In this document: in pieces, positions 36,009 through 44,888 of the stretch
Layout of the letters: each line of letters begins with the position of its first letter
Position numbering within the stretch: position 1 is the stretch's first letter
Notes under the pieces: model-generated
Database searches by the model: none
The model's input: the letters and a program-made list of their open reading frames with translations, nothing else
What the model was told of the DNA's origin: nothing
Translations under genes and position numbers: made by a program
DNA from: Bordetella genomosp. 12
GTDB taxonomy: Bacteria > Pseudomonadota > Gammaproteobacteria > Burkholderiales > Burkholderiaceae_B
Assembly: GCF_002261355.1 (NCBI RefSeq)
Contig: NZ_NEVU01000002.1
Coordinates: forward strand, 558,001 to 622,000
Length of the DNA: 64,000 bases
Direction: 5' to 3'

Positions 36009-37384
36009 GCAGGTTCGCGCGCTGCGGCCTGTCCTGTCTGTTGCTGCTGCTGGCAGCCTGCGCCAGCGTGCCCAGCCCGCGTGTGCTGCAGGAGCGGCGG
36101 GAGCAGGCGGCATTGTCGGCGGGGTCGGCCCGCCAGAGCCAATTGGCGGGTCAGCGTCTCGCCGCACGCACGGCTGGCGCTGAGGGCGCCTCCGAACAAG
36201 CCCGTTTTCTGGCGCGCCACCTGGCCGTCGAAAGCGCCATCTCGGGCAGCCCGCTCGTGCCGGGTAATGAGGTCAAACTGCTGGCCGATGGGCAGGCCGC
36301 GTATGCGGCCATGCTGCACGCCATCGAGCGGGCAGCGCGCTATGTCCACATGGAAACCTATATTTTTGACGAAGGAGCGGCCGGTGAGGCGTTCGTCAGT
36401 GCGCTGATCGCGGCGCGCCAGCGCGGCGTGCCCGTCGCGGTCACGGTCGACGCGGTGGGCACCTTGCAGACGCCCGAGTCGCTTTTCGATCGCTTGCGGG
36501 CCGCGGGTGTGCAGGTGGTGGTCTTCAACCCCGTCAACCCGGTGCGGTCGCGCAAGGGCTGGTCGCCCAATCAGCGCAATCACCGCAAGTTGTTGGTCGT
36601 TGATGGCGAGGTGGGCTTTCTCGGCGGGATCAATGTCAGCGATGTGTATGCGGCCTCGGGCAGTTCGCCCGGGGGCGACGAGCCGGGGCAAGCACCTTGG
36701 CGCGACACGCATATGGAGGTCCGCGGGCCGGCCGTGACACAGATCGAGGAAGTGTTGCTGGCCGGCTGGCAGGCGCAGCGCGGGCCGCCGCTGGACGGGG
36801 GGCGTTTTCTGCGCGTCGTGCCTCGGCAGGGCGATACGGTGTTGCGGATTCTCGCCAATGATCCGCAAAGTCAGGATGGGTATGCGGTCTATCTCACCCT
36901 GATGTCGGCCTTCGAGAGCGCGCAACATGCCATTCACATCACCATGGCTTACTTCGTGCCGGATCCGGCGTTTGTCCAGGCCCTGGCCCAGGCCGCTCGC
37001 CGCGGCGTGGATGTGGTGCTCGTGCTGCCCGGCTTTAGCGACAGCGCCATCGTCTGGCACGCGGGCCGCTCGCATTACACGGCGCTGCTGCAAGCGGGCG
37101 TGAAAATTTATGAGCGGCGCGACGCGCTGCTGCACGCCAAAACCACGGTTGTGGACGGCGTCTGGGCCACCGTGGGGTCCAGCAATATGGATTGGCGCAG
37201 TTTCGGCTTGAATTACGAGATCAATGCTGTCGTCCTGGGACCGGCTTTCGCGCAGGAAATGGAAGCCTTGTTCGAGCGCGACCGGCAGGCTTCGGTCCGG
37301 GTGGACGCTGCGCAATGGGGCGATCGCCCGGCGGGCGACCGCTTCATGGAGTCATTTTCGCGCCTGTTCGAGCGCTGGCTCTAG
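35996..37384 (+). CDS. Phospholipase D/cardiolipin synthase-type lipoprotein
   Basis: A 462-residue protein with two phospholipase D motifs: HRKLLVVDGEVGFLGGIN in the first half and LHAKTTVVDGVWATVGSSN in the second (HxKx4D). A lipobox (LLLAAC at about residue 20) makes it a lipoprotein facing the periplasm. The order of elements fits the cardiolipin synthase (ClsB/ClsC) group; an alternative is a phosphatidyl-transferase of other specificity. ATG 35996 is chosen because the longer frame from 35951 would not give a signal peptide. It ends with a four-base overlap with the next, convergent gene. Confidence 0.88.
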   Translation: MAELSRFARCGLSCLLLLLAACASVPSPRVLQERREQAALSAGSARQSQLAGQRLAARTAGAEGASEQARFLARHLAVESAISGSPLVPGNEVKLLADGQAAYAAMLHAIERAARYVHMETYIFDEGAAGEAFVSALIAARQRGVPVAVTVDAVGTLQTPESLFDRLRAAGVQVVVFNPVNPVRSRKGWSPNQRNHRKLLVVDGEVGFLGGINVSDVYAASGSSPGGDEPGQAPWRDTHMEVRGPAVTQIEEVLLAGWQAQRGPPLDGGRFLRVVPRQGDTVLRILANDPQSQDGYAVYLTLMSAFESAQHAIHITMAYFVPDPAFVQALAQAARRGVDVVLVLPGFSDSAIVWHAGRSHYTALLQAGVKIYERRDALLHAKTTVVDGVWATVGSSNMDWRSFGLNYEINAVVLGPAFAQEMEALFERDRQASVRVDAAQWGDRPAGDRFMESFSRLFERWL

Positions 37385-39039
37385 GCCGGCTGGGCATGAT
37401 CGCGCTGCAGTTCGGCCAGCGCGGTGGTGATGTCGGTGACAGGCTGGAAAGAGTCGGCCGTCGCCATGCTCCAGCCCACCTTGAACACATTGTGGCGGAA
37501 CTCGCCACGCAACAGTTCGCCCGGCGTCAGCTCGGGAAACAGCGCCGACAGCAGGCGCACTTCGCTGGACGAAATGCGGCGAGCGATATGGTGGGTGCGA
37601 AGCTGATTGGGATGCGTGAGCCCCGCGGCCTCGAGGAGTTCGGCCAGCGCATGCAGGGTGTTCTGGTGGAAGTGGGCCACGCGTTGGGCTTTGTCAGGCA
37701 CGACGAGGGCGCGTTGCCGCACGGGGTCTTGCGTGGTCACGCCAGTCGGGCATTTGCCGGTATGGCAGGCCTGAGCCTGGATGCAACCGATGGCAAACAT
37801 GAACCCGCGCGCGGCATTGCACCAGTCCGCGCCCATGGCCATGACGCGCGCCATGTCGAATGCGGTAATGATCTTGCCCGAGGCGCCGATGCGGATGCGG
37901 TCGCGCAGGTTCACGCCAACCAGGGTGTTGTGAACCAGCCGCAAGGCTTCGCGCAGCGGGGTGCCCACATGATCGACGAACTCCACCGGCGCGGCGCCCG
38001 TGCCGCCCTCGGCGCCGTCGACCACGATAAAGTCAGGTGTAATGCCGGTTTTGAGCATGGCCTTGACGATGGCGAACCATTCCCAAGGATGGCCCATACA
38101 GAACTTGAAGCCGACGGGTTTGCCGCCCGACAGTTCGCGCAGGCGCGCCACGAAATGCATCAGGCCAACCGGCGTATCGAACGCGCTGTGGCTGGACGGC
38201 GAGTTGCAGTCCTGCCAGGCGGGCACGCCGCGCGCCTCGGCGATCTCGAGCGTGACCTTGCCCGCGGGCAGAATGCCGCCGTGACCGGGCTTGGCGCCTT
38301 GAGAAAGCTTGATCTCGATCATCTTGACCTGCGGCGTACAGGCGTTACGCACGAAAGCCTCTTCGGAGAAATTGCCTTGCTCGTCGCGGCATCCGAAATA
38401 GCCCGAGCCGATATTCCAGATCAGCGCGCCGCCCGGCTGGCGGTGGTAGCGGCTGATGCCGCCTTCGCCGGTGTCATGGGCGAAATTGCCGATGCGCGCG
38501 CCGTCATTGAGGGCCAGCACGGCGTTGGCCGACAGGGCGCCAAAGCTCATCGCCGAGACATTGAAAACCGACATGGCGTACGGCTGGGTGCAATCCGGCC
38601 CGCCTACCTGAACGCGAAAATCGGGTTCGGTGATATGGGAGGGCGACATGGAGTGGTTGATCCACTCATACCGATCGCCATAGACATCTTCCTGCGTGCC
38701 GAACGGGCGCTTGTCGATCTCCTGTTTGGCGCGCTGATAGACGATGGAGCGCTGGGCCCGCGAAAAGGGCGCGGCGTTGGTGTCGTCTTCCAGGAAGTAT
38801 TGGCGGATTTCCGGACGGATGAATTCGAACAGAAAGCGCAGATTGCCGATGACGGGATAGTTGCGGCGAATCGCATGGCGGGTCTGGATGAGGTCATAGA
38901 CCCCTAGCAGGCTGAGTGCCGCCAGCGGCAACGCTGCCCAAAGCCAGGCGGGGCCGCGCAGTTCTGCCAGGGCGATGCTCGCTGCCGTGCCTATGAGAAT
39001 GAGGGCGAAGGCCGAGTAGCGGCCAGCGATCCAGTGCAT
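37381..39039 (-). CDS. FMN-binding glutamate synthase family protein
   Basis: A 552-residue protein made of the FMN/central glutamate-synthase domain only, without the amidotransferase domain. Two N-terminal hydrophobic segments (about 8-27 and 30-48) anchor it in the membrane. The flavin/Fe-S region is visible as GEGGISRYHRQPGGALIWNIG, IVVDGAEGGTGAAP and CIQAQACHTGKCPTGVTTQDP, where the cysteines would bind a 3Fe-4S cluster. Homologues are annotated as GltB2 or alternative glutamate synthases but their substrate is not established. It converges with the phospholipase D-type gene. Confidence 0.9.
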   Translation of the reverse strand: MHWIAGRYSAFALILIGTAASIALAELRGPAWLWAALPLAALSLLGVYDLIQTRHAIRRNYPVIGNLRFLFEFIRPEIRQYFLEDDTNAAPFSRAQRSIVYQRAKQEIDKRPFGTQEDVYGDRYEWINHSMSPSHITEPDFRVQVGGPDCTQPYAMSVFNVSAMSFGALSANAVLALNDGARIGNFAHDTGEGGISRYHRQPGGALIWNIGSGYFGCRDEQGNFSEEAFVRNACTPQVKMIEIKLSQGAKPGHGGILPAGKVTLEIAEARGVPAWQDCNSPSSHSAFDTPVGLMHFVARLRELSGGKPVGFKFCMGHPWEWFAIVKAMLKTGITPDFIVVDGAEGGTGAAPVEFVDHVGTPLREALRLVHNTLVGVNLRDRIRIGASGKIITAFDMARVMAMGADWCNAARGFMFAIGCIQAQACHTGKCPTGVTTQDPVRQRALVVPDKAQRVAHFHQNTLHALAELLEAAGLTHPNQLRTHHIARRISSSEVRLLSALFPELTPGELLRGEFRHNVFKVGWSMATADSFQPVTDITTALAELQRDHAQPA

Positions 39040-39124
39040 ATGCGTCTCCGAGGTACTGATTTGCCGCCAACCTTAACAGAATCCCCTGACACCTCTCTCA
39101 ATGGGGCGCACGCGCGCTCCCAAG

Positions 39125-39166
39125 AAAAAAACCCCCGCAGGCCGGATCTGCTCCAGCTTGCGGGGG
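39125..39166 (-). terminator. Intrinsic terminator of the YeeE-type transporter gene
   Basis: Minus-strand stem of CCCCCGCA and TGCGGGGG (39166-39159 with 39139-39132), followed by seven T. Confidence 0.8.
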
Positions 39167-39190
39167 CGTCGCGCTGTGCGCGCTTCGTTG

Positions 39191-40411
39191 TCAGCAGCTC
39201 GACGGCGCGGGGGTTTTCTCGACCGCCAGCCCAAAGTAGGGGCGTAGCCGCACGCCCAGGGCGCTGCCCAGGAAGGCGGCCGGCAGCCACAGCCAGGCAT
39301 GCAGGCTGCCCGACAGAATGCCGCTGAAATAGGCGCCGATGTTGCAACCGAATGCCAGGCGCGAACCGTAGCCCAGCAACAAGCCGCCGATGATGGCGCC
39401 CGCCAGCGAGCGGGCCGGCACCTTCCAGATGGGGGCAAACTTGCCTGCGGCCGATGCAGCGGCCAGCGCGCCCAGCATCAGGCCGATGTCCATGACCGAG
39501 GTGACATCGCGGCTGACCGGTGCGGCCAGGGCGGCCTGTTGCTTGGTCCAATAGGCCCAGGTGGAGACATCGCCACCGAAAGCGTCGAGGGTCTTGGCTC
39601 CCCACAGCGCGAAGGCCGACGTGATGCCCCAGGGGCGGCCGGCCAGCGCCAGGGTGGCGAAGTTGAGAATGACCAGCGCGACACCGCCCCAAACCAGCGG
39701 CCAGGGGCCTTGCAGCAGGGTCGCCGGCCGGCTGGTGTGCGCCGCGGAGGAAATCAGATGACCGTGCCGGCGTTTTTCCAGCACGGTGGTCAGCCAGGCA
39801 ATGAAGGCGAATACCGCCAGATTCGCCACCAGGGCCGTGGGCAAGCCCCAGGTCTTGATGAGCGAGGTGGGGGGCAGCGCCGGCAGGTTGGACCACCAAG
39901 GGAAGTTGGCCGTTGCCAGCACCGACCCGATGATGAAGAACAACAGGGTGACGATCATGCGGGTGTTGCCGCCACCGACCGCAAACAAGGTGCCCGACGC
40001 GCAGCCGCCGCCCAGTTGCATGCCGATGCCGAACAGAAAAGCTCCCAGCAATACGGAGACACCCGGGGGCGACACCAGGCCGTTGACCGGCATGCCGAAC
40101 AGCGTGCCCGAGGCCAGAAAGGGGAAAAACAGAATGACGCCGAAAGCCAGCATGACCATCTGCCCACGCAGGCCGGCGCCCCGCCGATCGGAGACGAAGA
40201 CGCGCCAGGCTTGAGTAAAGCCGAAAGAGGCGTGATAGAGCGTCACACCCAGCAGGGCGCCCACGATCCACAGCGCGCTCTGACGCCAACTGACGGTTTG
40301 CAGCAGGTAGATGGCACCGGCCAGAACCAGCAGCAAGGCGACCAAAAGTGGCTTGCGGTTGATCTGGATGGCGGCAGAGGGAAAGGGCAGGGTGGAGGCG
40401 GGTGTGCTCAT
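39191..40411 (-). CDS. YeeE/YedE family sulfur transporter (TsuA-like)
   Basis: A 406-residue membrane protein with about ten helices in two repeats. Each half has the Gly/Cys motif of the family, GGGCASGTLFAVG and FGCNIGAYFSG, whose cysteines relay thiosulfate in TsuA. The function is therefore uptake of thiosulfate or a related sulfur compound; no TsuB (TusA-like) partner gene is adjacent. ATG 40411 (MSTPAS) is used instead of the upstream extension to 40483, which lies in the AT-rich intergenic region. Confidence 0.88.
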   Translation of the reverse strand: MSTPASTLPFPSAAIQINRKPLLVALLLVLAGAIYLLQTVSWRQSALWIVGALLGVTLYHASFGFTQAWRVFVSDRRGAGLRGQMVMLAFGVILFFPFLASGTLFGMPVNGLVSPPGVSVLLGAFLFGIGMQLGGGCASGTLFAVGGGNTRMIVTLLFFIIGSVLATANFPWWSNLPALPPTSLIKTWGLPTALVANLAVFAFIAWLTTVLEKRRHGHLISSAAHTSRPATLLQGPWPLVWGGVALVILNFATLALAGRPWGITSAFALWGAKTLDAFGGDVSTWAYWTKQQAALAAPVSRDVTSVMDIGLMLGALAAASAAGKFAPIWKVPARSLAGAIIGGLLLGYGSRLAFGCNIGAYFSGILSGSLHAWLWLPAAFLGSALGVRLRPYFGLAVEKTPAPSSC

Positions 40412-40533
40412 GGATACACGCAAAAAAGCGGCGGAAATGGGGCGCGTAGGCGCCCCAAAATCGCAGTATAGGAGTCCGAACAAATAATAAAAAACAATTA
40501 TTTATTGTTTTTATATATCCAAAAGATATATTG

Positions 40534-41817
40534 CTAGAGGCTCAAGCGCCACGCCAGCGCTACCAGGGTAGCCAGCAATACCGGCACGGTCAGCACCAGG
40601 CCCACCCGGAAGTAATAGCCCCAGGTTATGACCAGCCCCTTGCGTGCAAGGACGTGCAGCCACAGCAAGGTGGCCAGGCTGCCTATCGGTGTGATCTTCG
40701 GGCCCAGATCGCTGCCGATCACGTTGGCGTAGATCATGGCCAGCCGGCTGCTGTCGTGCGCGACCTGCGCATCCGCGATGGACAGGGCACCGATCAGGAC
40801 CGTGGGCAGATTGTTCATGATCGAGGACAGCACGGCGGTGGCGATGCCAGTGCCCATGGCCGCTCCCCAAACGCCGTATGCGGCGCAATGCTCCAGCAGT
40901 GCGGTCAGGGCCTGGGTCAGGCCGGCATTGCGCAGACCATAAACCACCAGGTACATGCCCAACGAGAACACCACGATATGCCAGGGGGCCTCGCGCATGA
41001 TGCGGCGGGTGCCGACGATGTGCCGGCGGCCGGCGATCAGCAGCAGGCCGGCTGCTCCCAGCGCGGCGATGGCGCTGACCGGCACGCCCAGTGGTTCGAG
41101 CAGAAAAAAACCGGCCAGCAGCAATGCCAGCACGACCCAGCCGACGCGAAACGTCAGGCTGTCTCGAATGGCGGTATGCGGCGGCGGCAGGCTGGCCACC
41201 TCGTAGCGCGCGGGCAGGTCACGGCGGAAAAACAGCCACAGCATGGCCAGCGAGGCGCCCACGGCGACGAGGTTGACCGGCGCCATGACCGACGCGTATT
41301 CGCCGAAGCCCAGCCCGAAGAAGTCGGCCGAGACGATGTTGACCAGATTGGAGACGATGAGCGGAATGCTGCCGGTATCGGCAATGAAGCCGGCCGCCAT
41401 CACGAAGGCCAGGGTGGCGGCCGGGCCAAAGCCCAGCGCCAACAACATCTCCATCACGATGGGCGTGAGAATGAGCGCGGCGCCGTCATTGGCAAACAGT
41501 GCCGTGACGGTGGCGCCGAGCAGCACGATGAGGACGAAGAGGCGATGGCCGCTGCCGCGGCCCCAGCGCGCCACATGCAGGGCTGCCCATTCGAAAAAGC
41601 CCGCCTCGTCGAGGATGAGGCTGGTGATGATGATGGCGATGAAGGTGGCCGTGGCATTCCAGACGATGTGCCACACCACCCCGATGTCTGTCCACTGAAC
41701 CACGCCAGTCAGCAAGGCCAATGCGGCGCCGATGCACGCGCTCCACCCGACATTCAGCCCGCGCGGCTGCCAGATGACCAGGGTGAGTGTCAGGACGAAA
41801 AGGGCGAGCGCCAGCAT
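40534..41817 (-). CDS. arsB: Arsenite efflux membrane protein ArsB
   Basis: A 427-residue carrier with about 12 helices. Sequence agreement with E. coli ArsB is easy to follow: LVIWQPRGL near the start, [52 protein letters not shown] and [17 protein letters not shown], ending [14 protein letters not shown]. It extrudes arsenite or antimonite, and would need ArsA only if present. There is no arsR, arsC or arsH next to it; instead it lies three bases downstream of an AEC carrier gene. An AT-rich palindrome follows its stop. Confidence 0.9.
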   Translation of the reverse strand: MLALALFVLTLTLVIWQPRGLNVGWSACIGAALALLTGVVQWTDIGVVWHIVWNATATFIAIIITSLILDEAGFFEWAALHVARWGRGSGHRLFVLIVLLGATVTALFANDGAALILTPIVMEMLLALGFGPAATLAFVMAAGFIADTGSIPLIVSNLVNIVSADFFGLGFGEYASVMAPVNLVAVGASLAMLWLFFRRDLPARYEVASLPPPHTAIRDSLTFRVGWVVLALLLAGFFLLEPLGVPVSAIAALGAAGLLLIAGRRHIVGTRRIMREAPWHIVVFSLGMYLVVYGLRNAGLTQALTALLEHCAAYGVWGAAMGTGIATAVLSSIMNNLPTVLIGALSIADAQVAHDSSRLAMIYANVIGSDLGPKITPIGSLATLLWLHVLARKGLVITWGYYFRVGLVLTVPVLLATLVALAWRLSL

Positions 41818-41820
41818 GAT

Positions 41821-42762
41821 TCAGAGCGGATGGAATTGTTGAATCCAGGCGACCAGGGCCGAGATCGTGATGACTGACAGCAGGGTCGACAGTAGGATGG
41901 CGCGCGATGTGTTGCCAGCGGCGCGGCCATAGAGCTGGGCCAGCATGAACGGCCCGGTGCCCATGGGCAGGGCGCTGATGAGCACCGCGCACCAGGCCCA
42001 CAACGGCGGCATGGAAAACACCCAGAAAGCCAGGATGGCCGTGATGAGGGGCTGCAGCAGCAATTTGCCCGCGACCAGTCGGCCCACGGATGTACTGCCT
42101 ACGGCCGGTTGCGCCTGGGCGAGAAACAGCCCGATGGTGATGAGCGCGCAAGGGCTGGCCGAGGCACCCAGCAATTCCACATAGCGGTCCAGGCCTTGCG
42201 GCAGGGAAACGTCCAGCCCGGCCACCAGGGCGCCGGCCACGGGCGCGATCAGCAGCGGATTGCGCGCCAGCGCGCGCCCCACTTTGTAGAGCGTGGCGCC
42301 CCAATGCCGCTGGCGATGCTGGTCATACTCGATCAGGGCAATGGCGCAGGCAAACAAGGCGCAGGCGGTCAGCAAGGTGGTGATGATGGCCGGCGGCAGG
42401 CTATCCGGGCCCAGCACCACCAGGCAGAGCGGGATGCCCATATAGCCGGCGTTGGCGTAGGCCGCGGCCAGGCCTTCTATTGTCCGGTCGGTCAGCGGGG
42501 CACGTCGTCCGGCCACCGCCATCGTCACGCCGAAGGTGATGCAGATGCCGCCCCAGAACGCCGCGATAAATCCCCAATGCAGCATGTCATCCATCCTGGC
42601 CTGGGCCATGGCGCGAAACAGCAGGGCGGGCAAGGAAAGGTAGGCGACATACCGGTTCAGGGCGTCGGTGGCGGTGGGCCCGAGCACACGCATGCGGGCA
42701 GCCAGCCAACCGGTCAGTATCAAGGCAAAGACCGGCAGCGTAGCGTTGACGACGGCGGACAT
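41821..42762 (-). CDS. AEC (auxin efflux carrier) family transporter
   Basis: A 313-residue membrane protein with about ten helices in two five-helix halves (ATLPVFALILTGWLAA at the start; GKLLLQPLITAILAFWVF in the second half), conserved NAGYMGIPL and PVAGAL motifs, as in the AEC/MdcF family of carboxylate or amino-acid carriers. Substrate unknown. It is followed after three bases by arsB on the same strand, so the two are probably in one transcript. Confidence 0.88.
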   Translation of the reverse strand: MSAVVNATLPVFALILTGWLAARMRVLGPTATDALNRYVAYLSLPALLFRAMAQARMDDMLHWGFIAAFWGGICITFGVTMAVAGRRAPLTDRTIEGLAAAYANAGYMGIPLCLVVLGPDSLPPAIITTLLTACALFACAIALIEYDQHRQRHWGATLYKVGRALARNPLLIAPVAGALVAGLDVSLPQGLDRYVELLGASASPCALITIGLFLAQAQPAVGSTSVGRLVAGKLLLQPLITAILAFWVFSMPPLWAWCAVLISALPMGTGPFMLAQLYGRAAGNTSRAILLSTLLSVITISALVAWIQQFHPL

Positions 42763-42874
42763 GGCGCGGGGGGAGGGGGAAAAGCCAGCATTTTACTGAA
42801 TGACGCGCGGGGGCTTGGAGGCTGCGGTCTGGCCTGAGACAATCGGGTAAGAACAACTTGCTGGAATCATCGTC

Positions 42875-43324
42875 ATGAGTGCTGTGTCCGCCACGCCTGT
42901 GCGTATTGTCATCGGAACCTGGGATCGTCTGCGCGACCATGCCGCGCAAGTGCGGCATGAGGTTTTCGTGCTCGAGCAGAAAGTGCCGCCCGAGATCGAA
43001 CTCGACGACGAGGATGCGGTCTCCGTGCATGCGGTGGCCTATGACGCCGCCGGGCAGCCTATCGGCACGGGCCGGTTGCTGCCGGACGGCCATATCGGGC
43101 GCATGGCGGTACGCCGGCAGGCGCGCGGCGCCGGGGTGGGGGGCCAGGTGCTGGACGCGCTCATCGCGCAAGGCCACGGCGACGGGCATCGCGTGCTGGT
43201 GCTGCACGCGCAGACCCACGCGAAGTCATTTTATGAGGCGCATGGCTTTCAGGCCGACGGCGAGGAGTTCGTCGAAGCCGGCATTCCGCATGTGGCCATG
43301 ACGAGGGAGATCGTTCGCGCTTGA
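42875..43324 (+). CDS. GNAT family N-acetyltransferase
   Basis: A 149-residue GNAT protein. The core is visible as VRHEVFVLEQKVPPEIELDDED, GTGRLLPDGHIGRMAVRRQARGAGVGGQVLDAL (acetyl-CoA loop RQARGAGVG) and SFYEAHGFQADGEEFVEAGIPHVAM. This pattern fits the ElaA/YitI-like subgroup. Substrate unknown. It is divergent from the AEC gene and is followed by a tRNA-Leu cluster on the other strand. Confidence 0.88.
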   Translation: MSAVSATPVRIVIGTWDRLRDHAAQVRHEVFVLEQKVPPEIELDDEDAVSVHAVAYDAAGQPIGTGRLLPDGHIGRMAVRRQARGAGVGGQVLDALIAQGHGDGHRVLVLHAQTHAKSFYEAHGFQADGEEFVEAGIPHVAMTREIVRA

Positions 43325-43403
43325 AGGCCGGCGTGGAGGGGGCGGGTTCAGCGTGGCCGCGGCCTGCCCGGCCCTTGCCGGGGCAAACGCGCCGCGCAGG
43401 CAA

Positions 43404-43440
43404 CAAAAAACCCAGCCTAACCATTCGTTATGCTGGGTTT
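43404..43440 (-). terminator. Intrinsic terminator of tRNA-Leu copy 1
   Basis: AAACCCAGC (43408-43416) and GCTGGGTTT (43432-43440) form a 9-bp stem; on the minus strand it is followed by TTTGTTGCC. Confidence 0.8.
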
Positions 43441-43454
43441 GTTGTCTTAAGCGG

Positions 43455-43539
43455 TGGTGCCCAGGAGAGGACTCGAACCTCCACACCTTGCGGCACATGG
43501 ACCTGAACCATGCGCGTCTACCAATTCCGCCACCTGGGC
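43455..43539 (-). tRNA. tRNA-Leu (CAG), copy 1
   Basis: An 85-base class II tRNA: acceptor GCCCAGG / CCTGGGC, D-arm region TGGCGGAATTGGTAGACGC, anticodon loop TTCAGGT (CAG), long variable arm, T-arm GGTTCGAGTCC, encoded CCA. Identical to the copies at 43685 and 44675. Confidence 0.96.
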
Positions 43540-43624
43540 ACGATCTGTCATGCTGAGTCGTTTTGCTCACCGTCAAGCGCACGACCATGCTGTTTGGGGC
43601 CGGGCATGAGCCGGCGATCCTGAA

Positions 43625-43651
43625 AGAAAAACCCGAATAGGCTTCGGGTTT
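43625..43651 (-). terminator. Intrinsic terminator after tRNA-Leu copy 2
   Basis: AAACCCGAA (43629-43637) and TTCGGGTTT (43643-43651) pair; T-rich on the minus strand. It suggests that copies 1 and 2 are separate transcripts or partly read through. Confidence 0.75.
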
Positions 43652-43684
43652 GGCGCGCCGTGCGGATCATCACGACGTTGTTAT

Positions 43685-43769
43685 TGGTGCCCAGGAGAGG
43701 ACTCGAACCTCCACACCTTGCGGCACATGGACCTGAACCATGCGCGTCTACCAATTCCGCCACCTGGGC
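43685..43769 (-). tRNA. tRNA-Leu (CAG), copy 2
   Basis: Identical in all 85 bases to copy 1, including the encoded CCA. It differs only in flanking sequence (an A instead of T directly 5' of G1). A promoter candidate lies 41 bases upstream. Confidence 0.96.
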
Positions 43770-43809
43770 TCTGTCGATCTTGCGTTGCCGCGCAATCAGC
43801 AGGACGCGA

Positions 43810-43838
43810 ATTATGCACATTTTTCAGGGCGTGCGCAA
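43810..43838 (-). promoter_or_regulatory. Candidate promoter of tRNA-Leu copy 2
   Basis: Minus strand TTGCGC (-35) and CATAAT (-10), 17 bases apart, ending ~40 bases before the tRNA 5' end. Confidence 0.55.
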
Positions 43839-43916
43839 GTCAATAACGCCCGCCCGGCCGGGCGCGGCTATGCTTAGGGCTTGGCTGCCGCGCGCAGCAT
43901 TGTTTAGCCCTTATTC

Positions 43917-44525
43917 ATGACTCGTCCGCATTGCCTCCGTTGCGACCGTCCGCTCACCCATTGTCTGTGTGCGGTGCTGCCCAAATTGTGGTCGCAGACG
44001 CGCGTATTGATTCTGCAGGATCCGCGGGAGGCGGGGCATGCGCTCAATACCGCCCGCCTGGCATGTCTGGGGCTGGCCCGGGCCAGGCGCGTGGTGGCCG
44101 AGCATTTCGACGCGGGGCTGTGGTCGCAGCCGGGGCAGCAGGCGTTTTTGTTGTTTCCGGGGGCGGCGGCCGTTGCGGCCGGGCCGGCGTTGCCGCCAGC
44201 GCTGCCGCGCTTGTTGGTTGTGCCGGATGCGACCTGGCGCCGTGCGCGCAGCATGATTGCGCGGCATCCGGCGCTGGCGGCCTTGCCCCGGCTCGATCTG
44301 CCCCACGCCGGGCCAGGACGCTACCGTGTCAGGCATGCGGATCTGCCGGGTGCGCTTTCTACGCTGGAAGCGGTGGCCGCGGCGCTCAATGCGATGGAGG
44401 GCACGGATCGTTTTGATGCCTTGCTCGCGCCTTTGGAGCGCCTGGTTCAGGGTCAGATCGACGCCATGGGGCAGGGGCGCTATGAGGCGCATCATGTGCG
44501 CCGCGAAGGCAGCCGGTCGCGATAA
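43917..44525 (+). CDS. DTW-domain tRNA-uridine aminocarboxypropyltransferase (TapT-like)
   Basis: A 202-residue protein with the DTW-domain features: CLRCDRPLTHCLC (four cysteines, metal site) at residues ~6-18, LQDPREAGHALNTARL, and the DxTW motif as PDATWRRARSM, which replaces the more common DGTW. Family members such as E. coli TapT (YfiP) add the acp group to U47 in the variable loop of some tRNAs with short variable arms. The gene lies between copies 2 and 3 of tRNA-Leu but on the opposite strand; tRNA-Leu has a long variable arm, so it is not an expected substrate. Confidence 0.88.
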   Translation: MTRPHCLRCDRPLTHCLCAVLPKLWSQTRVLILQDPREAGHALNTARLACLGLARARRVVAEHFDAGLWSQPGQQAFLLFPGAAAVAAGPALPPALPRLLVVPDATWRRARSMIARHPALAALPRLDLPHAGPGRYRVRHADLPGALSTLEAVAAALNAMEGTDRFDALLAPLERLVQGQIDAMGQGRYEAHHVRREGSRSR

Positions 44526-44564
44526 GTCTGCCGGCTGATCGGGCACGAAAAGCGCACGAAAAGC

Positions 44565-44598
44565 AAAACCCCGAGTCGCTTGCGCGGCTCGGGGTTTT
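44565..44598. terminator. Terminator between the TapT-like gene and tRNA-Leu copy 3
   Basis: AAAACCCCGAG (44565-44575) and CTCGGGGTTTT (44588-44598) pair with further inner pairs; it lies 40 bases after the TapT-like stop and 77 bases after tRNA-Leu copy 3 on the other strand, so it can serve both. Confidence 0.8.
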
Positions 44599-44638
44599 GA
44601 ATCCCACCAGGCGAATCGATAAATCAATTTGCCTTTAC

Positions 44639-44664
44639 CAGGCAGTTTGCGGGCAAACTGCCTG
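44639..44664. other. Second perfect hairpin next to tRNA-Leu copy 3
   Basis: CAGGCAGTTTGC (44639-44650) and GCAAACTGCCTG (44653-44664) are fully complementary with a two-base centre. No T run follows on the minus strand, so it may protect the 3' end of the precursor rather than terminate. Confidence 0.5.
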
Positions 44665-44674
44665 AAAAAAACTG

Positions 44675-44759
44675 TGGTGCCCAGGAGAGGACTCGAACCT
44701 CCACACCTTGCGGCACATGGACCTGAACCATGCGCGTCTACCAATTCCGCCACCTGGGC
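44675..44759 (-). tRNA. tRNA-Leu (CAG), copy 3
   Basis: The same 85 bases as copies 1 and 2 (anticodon CAG, encoded CCA). It is divergent from rnr, whose start lies ~130 bases away. Confidence 0.96.
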
Positions 44760-44888
44760 ACTGTGTCTGACAACATTTTTGCGCTGGATTTCACGTAGAC
44801 TAGCTACTTCGCAAATCGCTGTGCTTGACTTTCAGTGTCGCACTGGGCTGACCACAGAAGCTGCGCATTATATACGGGATTTTCAGCT

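Noticed and set aside
39299-40471. A 390-codon plus-strand frame opposite the YeeE-type transporter gene
   Set aside because: Gln/Gly/Arg-rich shadow; the opposite strand has a clear membrane protein with conserved Cys motifs.
43455-44759. Regularly repeated 85-base units as CRISPR or mobile repeats
   Set aside because: They are complete tRNA-Leu genes with unequal spacing.
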